Below, in pieces: positions 17,161 through 25,691 of a stretch of DNA of 64,000 nucleotides (its first letter is position 1; every line of letters begins with the position of its first letter). Under the pieces are notes generated by a model, which was not told the origin of the DNA, did no database searches, and saw only the letters and a list, made by a program, of their open reading frames with translations. The stretch covers positions 496,001 through 560,000 of the forward strand of contig CAVTJL010000004.1 in the NCBI GenBank assembly GCA_963735065.1, in the 5' to 3' direction. This DNA is from CAVTJL01 sp963735065. Its GTDB lineage: Bacteria; Pseudomonadota; Alphaproteobacteria; Geminicoccales; Geminicoccaceae. A program made the position numbers and the translations under genes.

Positions 17161-17922
17161 TCAGAAGATGCCGGCGACGCTACGCGAGAGCCCTGCCACG
17201 AGCTGCGGCTCCGCTTCCGGCCATTCGAGATTGGCCTTGTTCGCAGAGCTCACGATGCGGGTGCGGAAGCGCTGGAGGTCCGTAGCCGAGCTGGAGGACT
17301 GCGTCAGCGTGCCGGAGGTGCCCTGCTTCAGGCTCGCGGTCTCGCTCTGCGTGACGACCACGCCGTTGCTGACCCGCTCGGAGACCTGCACATCGGTGAT
17401 GATGCTGTAGGTGACATCCTGCACGAACGCGCCAGTGATATTCTCGAGGGCGGCACCGGCGAGCGCGCCTCCGACCCCCAAAAGGACGTCATTTCCCCCA
17501 CCGGCGGCACCGATCCCGTAGCCGAGAGCGCCCCCGCCGGCAGCGCCTATCAGCGTGCCGCCGAAGCCGCCCTTGTAGGCTGCCTCCGTAGCCGTCTCGG
17601 AGTTCTTGCCCGCCTGGAGGACGTTCGCCTGGAGGATGTAGTGCGCCTGACGCGGATCATCGACGAGCCGATAGCCCTTGGCCTGGATGTCCTGCCGGAT
17701 CGCTGCCCCGACATCCAGCTGCGGCTTGTCGGAGGTATTCTTGATCTCGACATAGACGGTGCGCTCGTCCGGCGGTACCGGATCGAGGAACACCGTCTGC
17801 GTCATCTTGGTCTGCACGTCGAGATTGCGTTTGGCGACCGCCGTGTAGGTGGCTGCGCAGCCACCCAGCGCCATCGCCACGCAAAACACCGCGGCCACAC
17901 CACCGATGCCAACGCGGCGCAT
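17161..17922 (-). CDS. TraT-family outer-membrane lipoprotein
   Basis: A 253-residue lipoprotein closely matching the architecture of TraT (complement resistance / surface exclusion). It has a signal peptide with lipobox LGGC (Cys about residue 22), then AVAKRNLDVQTKMTQTVFLDPV, ERTVYVEIKNTSDK, a glycine-rich segment (about 115-150), YSIITDVQVSERV, LKQGTSGTLTQSSSS and the C-terminal RIVSSANKANLEWPEA. These blocks align with plasmid F TraT by eye. RBS GAGGAA precedes the ATG at 17922. It sits downstream of superoxide dismutase on the same strand. No conjugation genes are nearby, so an envelope role other than plasmid exclusion is inferred. Confidence 0.88.
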   Translation of the reverse strand: MRRVGIGGVAAVFCVAMALGGCAATYTAVAKRNLDVQTKMTQTVFLDPVPPDERTVYVEIKNTSDKPQLDVGAAIRQDIQAKGYRLVDDPRQAHYILQANVLQAGKNSETATEAAYKGGFGGTLIGAAGGGALGYGIGAAGGGNDVLLGVGGALAGAALENITGAFVQDVTYSIITDVQVSERVSNGVVVTQSETASLKQGTSGTLTQSSSSATDLQRFRTRIVSSANKANLEWPEAEPQLVAGLSRSVAGIF

Positions 17923-17982
17923 TGCAGTTCCTCTTCGAGCTGAGACGCGAGGCCGGCCGATGCCGGCCCGCTCTCTTTTGCC

Positions 17983-18588
17983 TCAGCCTACGGCCTTGTG
18001 CAACTCCGCCTCGACGGCTTCCCAGTTCACCAGATTGTTCAGGAACGCCGCGATATAGTCCGGCCGCTTGTTCTGGTAGTCGAGATAGTACGAGTGCTCC
18101 CACACATCGATGCCGAGAATGGGCTTCATGTTGTGGACGAGCGGGTTCTCGCCGTTCGGCGTTTTCGTCACCTTGAGCGTGTCGCCGTCGACGGCGAGCC
18201 AGCCCCAGCCAGAGCCGAACTGCGTCGCGGCCGCCGTCTTGAACTGCTCGACAAACTTGTCGAACGACCCGAAATCGTGGTCGATGCGCTTGGCGATCTC
18301 GCCACCCGGCTTCCCGCCGCCGCCCTTCTTCATCACCTTCCAGAACAGGATGTGATTCCAGTGCTGGCCGGCGTTGTTGAAGAGGCCTTGCTTTGCAGGG
18401 TCACCATAGGAGGCCTTGACCACCTCCTCGAGGCTCTTGCCCGCAAGGTCGGAGCCCTCGATGAGGTTGTTGAGGTTGGTGACGTAGGCCTGATGATGCT
18501 TGTCATGGTGGAGGTGCAGAGTCTGCGACGACATATAGGGGGCAAGCGCCTCGTAGTCGTAGGGCAGATCCGGTAGCTCGAATGCCAT
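17983..18588 (-). CDS. sodB: Superoxide dismutase, Fe/Mn family
   Basis: A cytoplasmic superoxide dismutase of 201 residues. Metal ligands are visible as His in LHLHHDKHHQAY (about residues 27-34), QHWNH (about 78-82), and the DVWEHSYYLDY motif (Asp and His, about 162-172). The N-terminus MAFELPDLPYDYEALAPYMS is typical of alphaproteobacterial iron-type enzymes; the metal cannot be proven from sequence. The ATG at 18588 is preceded by GCGAGGAAACC. It is divergent from the NDUFAF6-like gene, and the TraT-like gene lies 60 bases downstream. Confidence 0.93.
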   Translation of the reverse strand: MAFELPDLPYDYEALAPYMSSQTLHLHHDKHHQAYVTNLNNLIEGSDLAGKSLEEVVKASYGDPAKQGLFNNAGQHWNHILFWKVMKKGGGGKPGGEIAKRIDHDFGSFDKFVEQFKTAAATQFGSGWGWLAVDGDTLKVTKTPNGENPLVHNMKPILGIDVWEHSYYLDYQNKRPDYIAAFLNNLVNWEAVEAELHKAVG

Positions 18589-18733
18589 GGTTTCCTCGCC
18601 TTCCCGTAGTGTCATGGGTTGCAAGCCGCGCCCACCCGCTACATAGGCGCTCGGCTCCATCAAAGAAAGGTCGGGCAGCGGCTTCCACGGCAGGGATGTC
18701 GGCGGAGTCGGCCCTGTCTGGAGGTGCTCTCGC

Positions 18734-19597
18734 ATGAGAGACGGCCCTGCGCCTGTCTCGGCCGCCGCCGTCGAGTCCCTCGTGGCTCAGGCGCGCCGGC
18801 ATGATCCGGACAGATTGCTTGCCGCCATCTTTGCGCCACAGGCTGCGCGTGAGGTCCTGGCGGCCCTTATCCTCCTCAACCATGAGCTTGCACGCATTCC
18901 CGAGCTGGTCCGCGAGCCGATGGCGGGCATGATCCGCTACCAATGGTGGCGTGACGGGATCGAGGCGGCGTCGCGCGACGAGCCTGTCGGTCATCCCACG
19001 CTCGATGCGCTGCGCCCGGCGATGGCGGACGGTCGGCTCGATGCCGCGGCCCTGATCGCGCTGATCGACGCCCGTGAGCACGATCTGGAGGCGGTGCCGC
19101 CCGAGGACCTCCCGGCCTTGGAGGCCTATACGGCCGCCACCTCAGGCCGCCTCCACGTGCTCCTCTTGAGAGCCCTTGGTTGTGCAGACGTGGCCTGGCT
19201 CGACGCGGCACGAACCGTCGGCACGGCCGTCGGGCTTGTCGGAATCGTTCGTGCCGTCGCCTTCCACGCCCGGCAAAGCCGGCTCTACCTGCCGGAGCAG
19301 ATGTTGGGCGAGGCAGGGGTGAGCCGCCAGGAGGTGCTCGCGTTGCAGGATTCCGAGCGGCTGCGTCACGTGACGGGTCCAATCGTCGAGCGTGCCGACG
19401 CCTTGCTCGAGCGTGTGAGGCGACGAGGCAGGCCGCCGCGGGAATGGCTGCCGGCGCTCCTGACGGCGCGGGCGGCACGCTCCTACGGGCGGAGGCTCAA
19501 GAGGAAGGGCTTCGACCCGTTTACCCAGGCGGCTACGGAGAGGCCACCCTCCGTCGCCTTCGATCTCGTCCTGGGCGGGCTCGTCGGTCGTCTCTGA
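18734..19597 (+). CDS. Squalene/phytoene-synthase-like protein (NDUFAF6-like)
   Basis: A 287-residue member of the squalene/phytoene synthase fold family, of the branch related to the human complex I assembly factor NDUFAF6. The first aspartate-rich motif of active synthases is replaced: LILLNHELARIPELV (about residues 45-59), then MIRYQWWRDGIEAA. The second region reads VGTAVGLVGIVRAVAFHARQ without a DxxxD. An isoprenoid synthase role is therefore unlikely. In relatives it usually lies close to the secDF-Mth938 genes; here TraT and sodB intervene. Start ATG 18734. Confidence 0.82.
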   Translation: MRDGPAPVSAAAVESLVAQARRHDPDRLLAAIFAPQAAREVLAALILLNHELARIPELVREPMAGMIRYQWWRDGIEAASRDEPVGHPTLDALRPAMADGRLDAAALIALIDAREHDLEAVPPEDLPALEAYTAATSGRLHVLLLRALGCADVAWLDAARTVGTAVGLVGIVRAVAFHARQSRLYLPEQMLGEAGVSRQEVLALQDSERLRHVTGPIVERADALLERVRRRGRPPREWLPALLTARAARSYGRRLKRKGFDPFTQAATERPPSVAFDLVLGGLVGRL

Positions 19598-19727
19598 CAG
19601 GGTCGCCTCCCTCCCACATTTCTCCTTGCCATGACCGTTCGGGTCCGGCCTTTCTTGGCGGCGTTGGGCCCCCGGCACGGGGCTCCGGCCGACAATAGAA
19701 AACCGCTCGACGGGTGGGAGAAGAGCG

Positions 19728-20744
19728 ATGCGCAGTCTCGGATGGGGCCTCCGCCTGCTGGCTCTCGGAGTAGCCATGGCGGGCGCCACGGCGGCGTCGG
19801 CGGCAACCTCGATCAAGTTCACGCTCGACTGGAAGTTCCAGGGCCCGACGGCAGCCTTCTTCGCCGCCCAAAAGCTCGGCTACTTCAAGGAGGCCGGCCT
19901 CGACGTCACGATCGACAGCGGCAATGGCTCCGCCGGTGCCGTGACGCGCGTGGCGAGTGGCGCCTACCAGATGGGCTTTGCCGACATCAATGCGCTGGTC
20001 GAGTTCGATGCGGCCCATCCCGACCAGGCGGCCAAGGCGGTCATGATGGTCTACGACGCGCCGCCGTTCGGGCTCTACGCCCTCAAGAAAAGCGGGATCA
20101 AGGGTCCGAAAGACCTGCCGGGAAAGACGCTGGGCGCGCCTGTGTTCGACGCCTCCTACAAGCTGTTCCCGGCCTTCTGCGCCATCGTGGGGATCGACCC
20201 CGAGAGCGTCAAGCGGGTCAACATGGATCCGGCGCTGCGTGAGACCATGCTGGTGCGCGGCGACGTCGACTTCATCTCCGGCCACTATTTCAGCTCGATC
20301 CTCGACCTCGAGGCCAAGGGCGTGAAGCGCGACGACATCGTCGTCATGCTCTACCGCGACTACGGCATGGACTTTTATGGCAACGCGGTGATCGCGTCGG
20401 ATGCGTTCATCAAGCAGCATCCCGACGCGGTCCGGGCGTTCAACGTCGCCGTGGCCAAGGGGATGCAGTATGTCGTGGCCAATCCTGAGAAGGCCGTCGA
20501 CATGGTGGCCGAGGTCGACCCGCTGATCGATCGGAAGCTCGAGGTCGAGCGGCTCAACATGGCGATCGAGAAGAATATTCTGACACCCTACGTGAAGGAG
20601 CATGGCTTCGGCGACGTCGATGCCAAGAGGCTCGCAAGCTCGCTCACCCAGCTCGGCACCGCCCTCAAGCTCGCGAGCCTGCCCAAGCCCGACGATATCT
20701 GGACCGGCGCCTTCCTGCCGCCGGCTGCCGACAGGAAGCTCTAG
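19728..20744 (+). CDS. NMT1/THI5-type ABC transporter substrate-binding protein
   Basis: A periplasmic binding protein of 338 residues, from the family that binds thiamine pyrimidine precursors, nitrate, taurine or sulfonates. Signal peptide about residues 1-26 (cleavage near ASA-ATS). The mature start SIKFTLDWKFQGPTAAFFAAQKLGYFKEAGL is typical of the NMT1/THI5 domain. GADINALVEF-like and SGHYFSSILDLEAKG segments line the expected pocket. It is followed by its ATPase and permease. The substrate is not identifiable: no thiamine riboswitch or thi genes are nearby. Confidence 0.87.
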   Translation: MRSLGWGLRLLALGVAMAGATAASAATSIKFTLDWKFQGPTAAFFAAQKLGYFKEAGLDVTIDSGNGSAGAVTRVASGAYQMGFADINALVEFDAAHPDQAAKAVMMVYDAPPFGLYALKKSGIKGPKDLPGKTLGAPVFDASYKLFPAFCAIVGIDPESVKRVNMDPALRETMLVRGDVDFISGHYFSSILDLEAKGVKRDDIVVMLYRDYGMDFYGNAVIASDAFIKQHPDAVRAFNVAVAKGMQYVVANPEKAVDMVAEVDPLIDRKLEVERLNMAIEKNILTPYVKEHGFGDVDAKRLASSLTQLGTALKLASLPKPDDIWTGAFLPPAADRKL

Positions 20745-20794
20745 CGGCGCATGGCGCGGGGTGTAGGCCTCACCGTCCGGAGGCGGCGTCGCAC

Positions 20795-21577
20795 GTGGCG
20801 TTGATCGACATCGATCGTGTCTCGCTTCGCTACGGTGGCGACGACGGGGTTCTTGCGGTCGAGGATTGCACGTTGAAGGTCGAGCGTGGCGAGTTCGTGG
20901 CGCTCGTTGGCCCGTCCGGTTGCGGCAAATCCTCGCTCCTGCGGATCGTCTCCGGCCTGCAGCCGGCGTCGGCCGGTGTCGCCTGCCTGCACGGCAAGCC
21001 GATCCGCGGAACCCAGCAGGGCATCGGCATGGCGTTCCAGAACGCCACCCTGCTGCCCTGGCGCACGACCCTTGAGAACGTGCTGCTGCCGCTCGAGGTG
21101 AGTGCCGCGCACCGGCGCAGCTTCCGGAGGCAGCGTGCCGAGCACACGCGGCGTGCCGCGGAGTTGCTCCGGACCGTGGGGCTCGGTGAGTTTGCCGACC
21201 GCGCGCCCTATGAGCTCTCGGGCGGCATGCAGCAGCGCGCCAATCTCTGCCGTGCCCTCATTCACGAGCCTGAGGTGCTGCTGTTGGACGAGCCCTTCGC
21301 GGCGCTCGATGCGTTCACCCGAGAGGAGCTTTGGGGTGTGCTGCAGGAGCTATGGCAGCGGCAGGGCTTCACGGTGATCCTGGTCACCCACGACCTGAGG
21401 GAGGCCGTCTTCCTTGCGGACCGGGTCCATGTCGTGAGCAAGCGGCCGGGCAGGATCGTCCGCTCGCGTGAGGTCACCGTCGCTCGACCGCGGACGCTGG
21501 CCGGCACCTTCGATGGCGCCTTTATCGATATCGTCCACGAGCTGCGCGACGCGATCAGCGAGGTGCGGGCGGCATGA
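20795..21577 (+). CDS. ABC transporter ATP-binding protein (SsuB/TauB/ThiZ type)
   Basis: The ATPase of the NMT1/THI5-type importer, 260 residues. Walker A is GPSGCGKSS (about residues 38-46), the Q-loop is AFQNATLLPWRT, the signature is LSGGMQQRANLCRAL (about 142-156), Walker B is VLLLDEPFAALD and the switch is LVTHDLREAV. The start is GTG 20795, supported by GGAGGCGG 12 bases upstream. The stop TGA overlaps the permease ATG. Gene order SBP-ATPase-permease on one strand supports a single operon. Confidence 0.9.
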   Translation: MALIDIDRVSLRYGGDDGVLAVEDCTLKVERGEFVALVGPSGCGKSSLLRIVSGLQPASAGVACLHGKPIRGTQQGIGMAFQNATLLPWRTTLENVLLPLEVSAAHRRSFRRQRAEHTRRAAELLRTVGLGEFADRAPYELSGGMQQRANLCRALIHEPEVLLLDEPFAALDAFTREELWGVLQELWQRQGFTVILVTHDLREAVFLADRVHVVSKRPGRIVRSREVTVARPRTLAGTFDGAFIDIVHELRDAISEVRAA

Positions 21578-22344
21578 GCGAGCGTATGCGCCTCAAGCTG
21601 GCGCCCTGGGTCGCCACCGTCGGTCTCTTCATCCTCTGGGAGCTGGCCTGCCGGGTCTTCGCGATCCCCGAGTTCATCCTGCCCACCCCGAGCGCCAGCC
21701 TCGCAGCCCTTTGGCAGTATGGCGGCGCCATCTGGCACAACGCGTCCTTCACGCTTTGGGTCACGCTGCTGGGCTTCGCGATCGCCGTCGCCTTCGGCCT
21801 GGCGCTGGGGATCGCCACAGGCGCCTCGGCCCTGACCTACGCGGCCCTCTATCCCCTTCTGATCGGCTTCAACAGCATTCCCAAGGTGGCCGTCGTGCCG
21901 GTGCTCGTCGTCTGGTTCGGGATCGGCACGGTGCCGGCGGTGATCACCGCCTTCCTGATCTCGTTCTTCCCCATCGTCGTCAATGTCGCCACAGGCATCG
22001 CCACGCTCGAGCCCGAGCTCAGGGACCTGCTGCGCTCGCTGGGCGCGCGGCCGCTCGACATTCTCTTGAAGGTGGGGCTGCCGCGCTCGATGCCCTACTT
22101 CTTCGCCTCCCTCAAGGTCGCCGTCACCCTGGCGTTCGTCGGCTCGGTGATCTCCGAGACGATCGCCGGCAATCGGGGCATCGGCTATCTGATGCTGCAG
22201 GCCTCGTCGAGCTTCAGGGTGCCGCTCGTCTTTGCCGGCCTGATCGTCGTGGCGGTGATGGGCGTGGGCATGTACGCGGTCTTCGCCGTCGTCGAGCGAA
22301 GGCTGACGGGCTGGGCCTTCCGCAGCGGTCCTGGCGGCGCCTGA
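21574..22344 (+). CDS. ABC transporter permease (SsuC/TauC/ThiX type)
   Basis: The inner-membrane permease of the same importer, 256 residues with about six membrane segments. The EAA loop is visible as LEPELRDLLRSLGARPLDILLKVGLPRSMPYFFASLK (about residues 148-184), which contacts the ATPase. The start ATG overlaps the ATPase stop (ATGA). It ends 24 bases before the convergent glycine-zipper lipoprotein gene. Confidence 0.9.
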   Translation: MSERMRLKLAPWVATVGLFILWELACRVFAIPEFILPTPSASLAALWQYGGAIWHNASFTLWVTLLGFAIAVAFGLALGIATGASALTYAALYPLLIGFNSIPKVAVVPVLVVWFGIGTVPAVITAFLISFFPIVVNVATGIATLEPELRDLLRSLGARPLDILLKVGLPRSMPYFFASLKVAVTLAFVGSVISETIAGNRGIGYLMLQASSSFRVPLVFAGLIVVAVMGVGMYAVFAVVERRLTGWAFRSGPGGA

Positions 22345-22368
22345 GGCGGCAGCCGCCCATGACCCCGC

Positions 22369-22611
22369 CTACTGGTTCTTCTTGATCTGGTCGTAGACGA
22401 AGCCGCCGGCCGCACCGGCCACCGCTCCGGTCACCGCGCTGCCCAGGAAGTTGCCCGTCAGCAGCCCCACGGCAGCACCGCTCGCGGCACCCACGCCGGC
22501 GCCGGTCAGGGTCCGCTCGCCCGTCGTCTTGTTGACGTCGCAACCGGCGAGCCCGACCACCGCCACAAGGGCGACGACCGCCCCCAGCCTACTCATGCCC
22601 ACCTTGCTCAT
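22369..22611 (-). CDS. Glycine-zipper 2TM lipoprotein
   Basis: An 80-residue small lipoprotein. Signal peptide and lipobox VVGLAGCDVNK place the lipidated Cys at about residue 24. The mature part is a glycine zipper: GAGVGAASGAAVGLLTGN then GSAVTGAVAGAAGGFVYDQ, ending IKKNQ. Such proteins resemble the YMGG/OsmB-type and SlyB-type glycine-zipper families of the envelope. Start ATG 22611; a second in-frame ATG lies five codons in. It is convergent with the ABC permease gene. Precise role unknown. Confidence 0.8.
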   Translation of the reverse strand: MSKVGMSRLGAVVALVAVVGLAGCDVNKTTGERTLTGAGVGAASGAAVGLLTGNFLGSAVTGAVAGAAGGFVYDQIKKNQ

Positions 22612-22648
22612 CGCCAGTCTCCATACGCTTCGGGCAATCCCATCGCCG

Positions 22649-23056
22649 TCATTTCGCCTTGCAGGGCCAACGCTCGCTCATCGCCCGCCAGAAGCCGTCG
22701 ACGGCAGTTTCCTCTGCGGCCTCCGGGTGAGCGCTTACCCAGTCGAGGAACACCTGCCGGATCTGCTCGAGCGAGGGCAGCTCGCCCGCGCATGCCCACC
22801 GCCGCATGGCCCCCGAGTAGGTCAGACGCTGGTAGAGCTGGCCGGTGCCGATGATGAACCCGTAACAGAAGTCCGGCTGAGCCTCGGCGCAGCGCCGTGC
22901 CAGCTCATCAACCCGATAGGCATCGGCAGCGCCGGTCGCTGCCGGCCCTCCGCTCTGGGCTGCCGCTGCGCCACTGAGGCCGAGGCTCGTCGCGGCCAAG
23001 GTCGCCACGGCGAGCGATACGCCCAGCAATCGACGGAGCCTGCCCGCTAGCGGCAT
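22649..23056 (-). CDS. Rap1a/Tai-family-like secreted protein
   Basis: A 135-residue exported protein. Signal peptide about residues 1-33 (ending AAAAQ). The mature domain has cysteines and motifs of the Rap1a/Tai family: RRCAEAQPDFCYGFIIGTGQLY, then RWACAGELPSLEQIRQVFLDWVSAHPE, then FWRAMSERWPCKAK, with paired Cys. Rap1a-type proteins are immunity factors for type VI amidase effectors, but many family members are not linked to T6SS, and no effector or T6SS gene is here. An orphan periplasmic role is therefore as likely. Confidence 0.7.
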   Translation of the reverse strand: MPLAGRLRRLLGVSLAVATLAATSLGLSGAAAAQSGGPAATGAADAYRVDELARRCAEAQPDFCYGFIIGTGQLYQRLTYSGAMRRWACAGELPSLEQIRQVFLDWVSAHPEAAEETAVDGFWRAMSERWPCKAK

Positions 23057-23125
23057 CTCTTCACCTCCCCATGACCACCCGTGCGCCGCTCTTCACTATA
23101 GGTCACCACGATCGTCACGGACCAG

Positions 23126-24142
23126 TCAGAAGCTTTGTGGCCAGCCGAGCCAGCGGCGGCGGTCGACCGAACTGACCTTGATCGTCGCGAGCGTGTCACC
23201 CCTGCGAATGCGAAGCGTCACGACGGCACCCGCGCTGCCCGCCTTCCAGACGCCGTGCCAGAGCGCCATCAGGCTGTGAACGTCCTTCTCTCCGACGCCC
23301 ACGATGACGTCGGCGGGCGCCAGGCCGGCGCGCTGGGCGGGGCCGCCCGCGTCAACGGATGTGACCTCCACCACGCCGTGGCTGGCGCGGGCATGCACAC
23401 CGAGCCAGGGGCGCGCCGGGGCGTCGCGATGGCCCATCGCGAGCAGGTCGCCCAGCGCCGCCTTGAGGGCGTCGATCGGGATGAAGAGGTCCGTGGGCGG
23501 CAGGCTGTCCCGCTTGGCCGTCGCCGGCTGGGCGGCGATCGGCCAGGCGCCGACACCGATCAGCGTCCCCTGGCGGTCCACGAGAGCGGCGCCGGCGAGA
23601 TCGGCATGCTGAGGTGCGGTGAACAGCGCCTGGTCGAGGGCGAACTCCCAGGAGGCGGCAAAGGGCCGGCGGTCGACGATCTGGACCTCGGTATAGGCTA
23701 CGGGCGTGCCTGCGCTGATCGCGAGGAGGCGCTCGTCCGGTGCTATGGGCCCCGACTTGCCGAGGGCCGCCGGCGGCAAGGCGAGGGGCGTGGTCGTCCG
23801 AACGAGGCCCAGGCCCGTCCAGTCGTCATAGGCGACGATGCCGGCCGGAACGCTCGCGCCGCCGGGAAGCAGCACCTCGACATGATCGGCCTCGACGATG
23901 AGGCGGCCGAGGGTCAGGACGAGGCCACCATTGTCGAGGAGGGTACCCGTGCCGGAGCGCGCCTGGCCCAGCTCGGCCGCGGTCCGCGCGCCGGCGGGGA
24001 CGGTGGCGCGGACGCCCACGACCGAGCTCACCACGTCCACCGGCTTGGCCAGGGCAGAAACCGGGCCGCACAACGCCGTCGCGAGCGATACCGTCCCCGC
24101 GAGCGCCTTCCGTCTGCTGATCGGCATGCCGGCGAGTGCCAT
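23126..24142 (-). CDS. DegP-like PDZ protein with inactivated trypsin-like domain
   Basis: About 338 residues with a trypsin-like beta-barrel domain (about 45-235) and one PDZ domain (about 245-335, RPWLGVHARASHGVVEVTSVDAGGPAQRAGLAPADVIVGVG). The S1C triad is absent: the His motif reads LTLGRLIVEAD instead of TNxHVV, the Asp motif reads YDDWTGLGLVRT instead of TDLAVLK, and the Ser motif reads DLAGAALVD instead of GNSGGP. It should be a non-catalytic binding or chaperone protein. The N-terminus has a twin-arginine-like signal (PISRRKALAG). I chose ATG 24142 because GAGGAG lies 10 bases upstream; 24127 or an upstream GTG are alternatives. Confidence 0.8.
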   Translation of the reverse strand: MALAGMPISRRKALAGTVSLATALCGPVSALAKPVDVVSSVVGVRATVPAGARTAAELGQARSGTGTLLDNGGLVLTLGRLIVEADHVEVLLPGGASVPAGIVAYDDWTGLGLVRTTTPLALPPAALGKSGPIAPDERLLAISAGTPVAYTEVQIVDRRPFAASWEFALDQALFTAPQHADLAGAALVDRQGTLIGVGAWPIAAQPATAKRDSLPPTDLFIPIDALKAALGDLLAMGHRDAPARPWLGVHARASHGVVEVTSVDAGGPAQRAGLAPADVIVGVGEKDVHSLMALWHGVWKAGSAGAVVTLRIRRGDTLATIKVSSVDRRRWLGWPQSF

Positions 24143-24287
24143 CGCCTGCGGACTCCTCGCGCATGCCGCCCGAAGGCCCAGCATCACGCCTATTCCATGG
24201 CCCTTATAACTCAGGGCCTTTTGTTGCGGAACCAACACATTGCCGCGATCTCGGCTCCGAGCCGCGTGGGGCGCCGCCCGCCGCCGG

Positions 24288-25691
24288 CTAGACCAGGAGC
24301 TTGGCGTCGAAGCCGTCGGGGCCCTCGGAGAGGAGGGCCGGCTTGCCCTTCAGCCTGGTCTCCAGATAGACCCTGTTGCCCCATACCGTGCGCAGGTGGG
24401 CCAGCGTCTTCTCGGCGTTGCCGATGTCGAGGTCGCGGCCGTCATGCTCGTGGACGAGGCAGAGGCCACCCGAGGCCCGGTAGTCGGCGTCCTTGACCTT
24501 GATCATCGGGAAGCTGCTGCTGCCGATGCTGCGCAGCAGCTGGTTCCTGATCTCCTGCCAATGCTCCTCGTCCGAGACCGCATCGACCACGAGATGCTCG
24601 CCGCGCGGCTTCCAGGAGAAGAGATCGAGCTCGCGCATCAGCTCCTCGGTGAGGAAGCGGCGCAGGAAGGAGACGTCGCGATCCGTCTCGCGCACCTCCA
24701 TCATCTTGCGCCGGCCCTCGGGCGTCTCCGCCCCACCGAAGCGCTTCTCGATGTCGCGCCAGACGACGTAGCCCACATGGTAGGGATTGAGGCCGCCCGG
24801 GTGCGGCGAGACCACCTGGTTGTGGCGGACCATGAACTCGAGCTGCAGCTCCTGCGGCAGGTCGATCGCGTTCATCAGGCGATGGTGCCAGTGGCTGGCC
24901 CAGCCCTCGTTCATGATCTTGGTCTCGATCTGCGGCAGGAAGTAGCGGGCCTCCTCGTCGACGATGGTGAGCACGTCGCGCTGCCAGTCGGCGAGATCGC
25001 GGCGGTGGTCGCGGATGAAGAGAAGGATGTCGGCCTCGGGCTCGAGCGGCACGCGCGTGAGGTCGGGCTGGGCCGCCACCGGGGTGCGATGCACGCGATG
25101 GAACGGATCGGCGGGCGGCTGCGCCCGCTCGATCATCTGCTCGCGCTGCTCCTCCTGCGAGAGCTTCTTGATCGCCTGGTTGCGGCGCCGGTTGAAGGAG
25201 AGGGCGTGCGCGGCATCGAGGAAGAGCTCGACCTGGTCGGTGCCGATCGAGGGGTCCTCGATGTAGCGGCGGACGCGATCGGCGCGCGTCTTGAACTGGG
25301 CCAGCGTCTCCCGGGCGTCGGTGGCCGACGTGAAGGTGAAGTTGTTCTTGAAGAAATCGTTGTGGCCGTAGACGTGCGCGATGGTCAGCACCTGCAGGCA
25401 GAGGCTGTTGTCGCGCATCAGGTAGGCGAGGCAGGGGTTCGAGTTGATGACCATCTCATAGGGCAGGCCCTGCACGCCATAGTCGTACATGGTCTTGGTC
25501 TGCTCGAACGCCTTGCCGTAGGACCAGTGCGGGTAGTGCGCCGGCATGCCGTGGTAGGCCATGTAGCCGAGCATGGCGTTCTGGTCGCAGACCTCGAACT
25601 CCTGCGGGTAGCAGTCGAGCCCGAGCTCCTCGACCTTCGCACGGATCCGGTCGTCCCAGCGCTCGAGGTCGGCAAGCGTCCAATTGGTCAT
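24288..25691 (-). CDS. spoVR: SpoVR family protein
   Basis: A cytoplasmic protein of 467 residues. The conserved SpoVR/YcgB N-terminus is present: WDDRIRAKVEELGLDCYPQEFEVCD, MAYHGMPAHYPHWSYGKAFEQTK and the Asn/His-rich GLPYEMVINSNPCLAYLMRDNSL and IAHVYGHNDFFKNN. Proteobacterial spoVR genes usually lie directly after prkA and yeaH and are associated with stress or stationary phase; the biochemical role is unknown. Here all three are on the - strand, but spoVR is about 3.3 kb downstream of yeaH, with unrelated genes between. Start ATG 25691. Confidence 0.93.
   Translation of the reverse strand: MTNWTLADLERWDDRIRAKVEELGLDCYPQEFEVCDQNAMLGYMAYHGMPAHYPHWSYGKAFEQTKTMYDYGVQGLPYEMVINSNPCLAYLMRDNSLCLQVLTIAHVYGHNDFFKNNFTFTSATDARETLAQFKTRADRVRRYIEDPSIGTDQVELFLDAAHALSFNRRRNQAIKKLSQEEQREQMIERAQPPADPFHRVHRTPVAAQPDLTRVPLEPEADILLFIRDHRRDLADWQRDVLTIVDEEARYFLPQIETKIMNEGWASHWHHRLMNAIDLPQELQLEFMVRHNQVVSPHPGGLNPYHVGYVVWRDIEKRFGGAETPEGRRKMMEVRETDRDVSFLRRFLTEELMRELDLFSWKPRGEHLVVDAVSDEEHWQEIRNQLLRSIGSSSFPMIKVKDADYRASGGLCLVHEHDGRDLDIGNAEKTLAHLRTVWGNRVYLETRLKGKPALLSEGPDGFDAKLLV

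Noticed and set aside
17951..17968. Hairpin GGCCGGC..GCCGGCC between sodB and the TraT-like gene
   Set aside because: Short stem with no convincing T-run on the transcribed strand; common by chance in this GC-rich DNA.
19598..19727. Thiamine riboswitch before the NMT1/THI5-type binding protein
   Set aside because: No THI-box core elements such as CTGAGA or the paired ACC/GGT helices were found.
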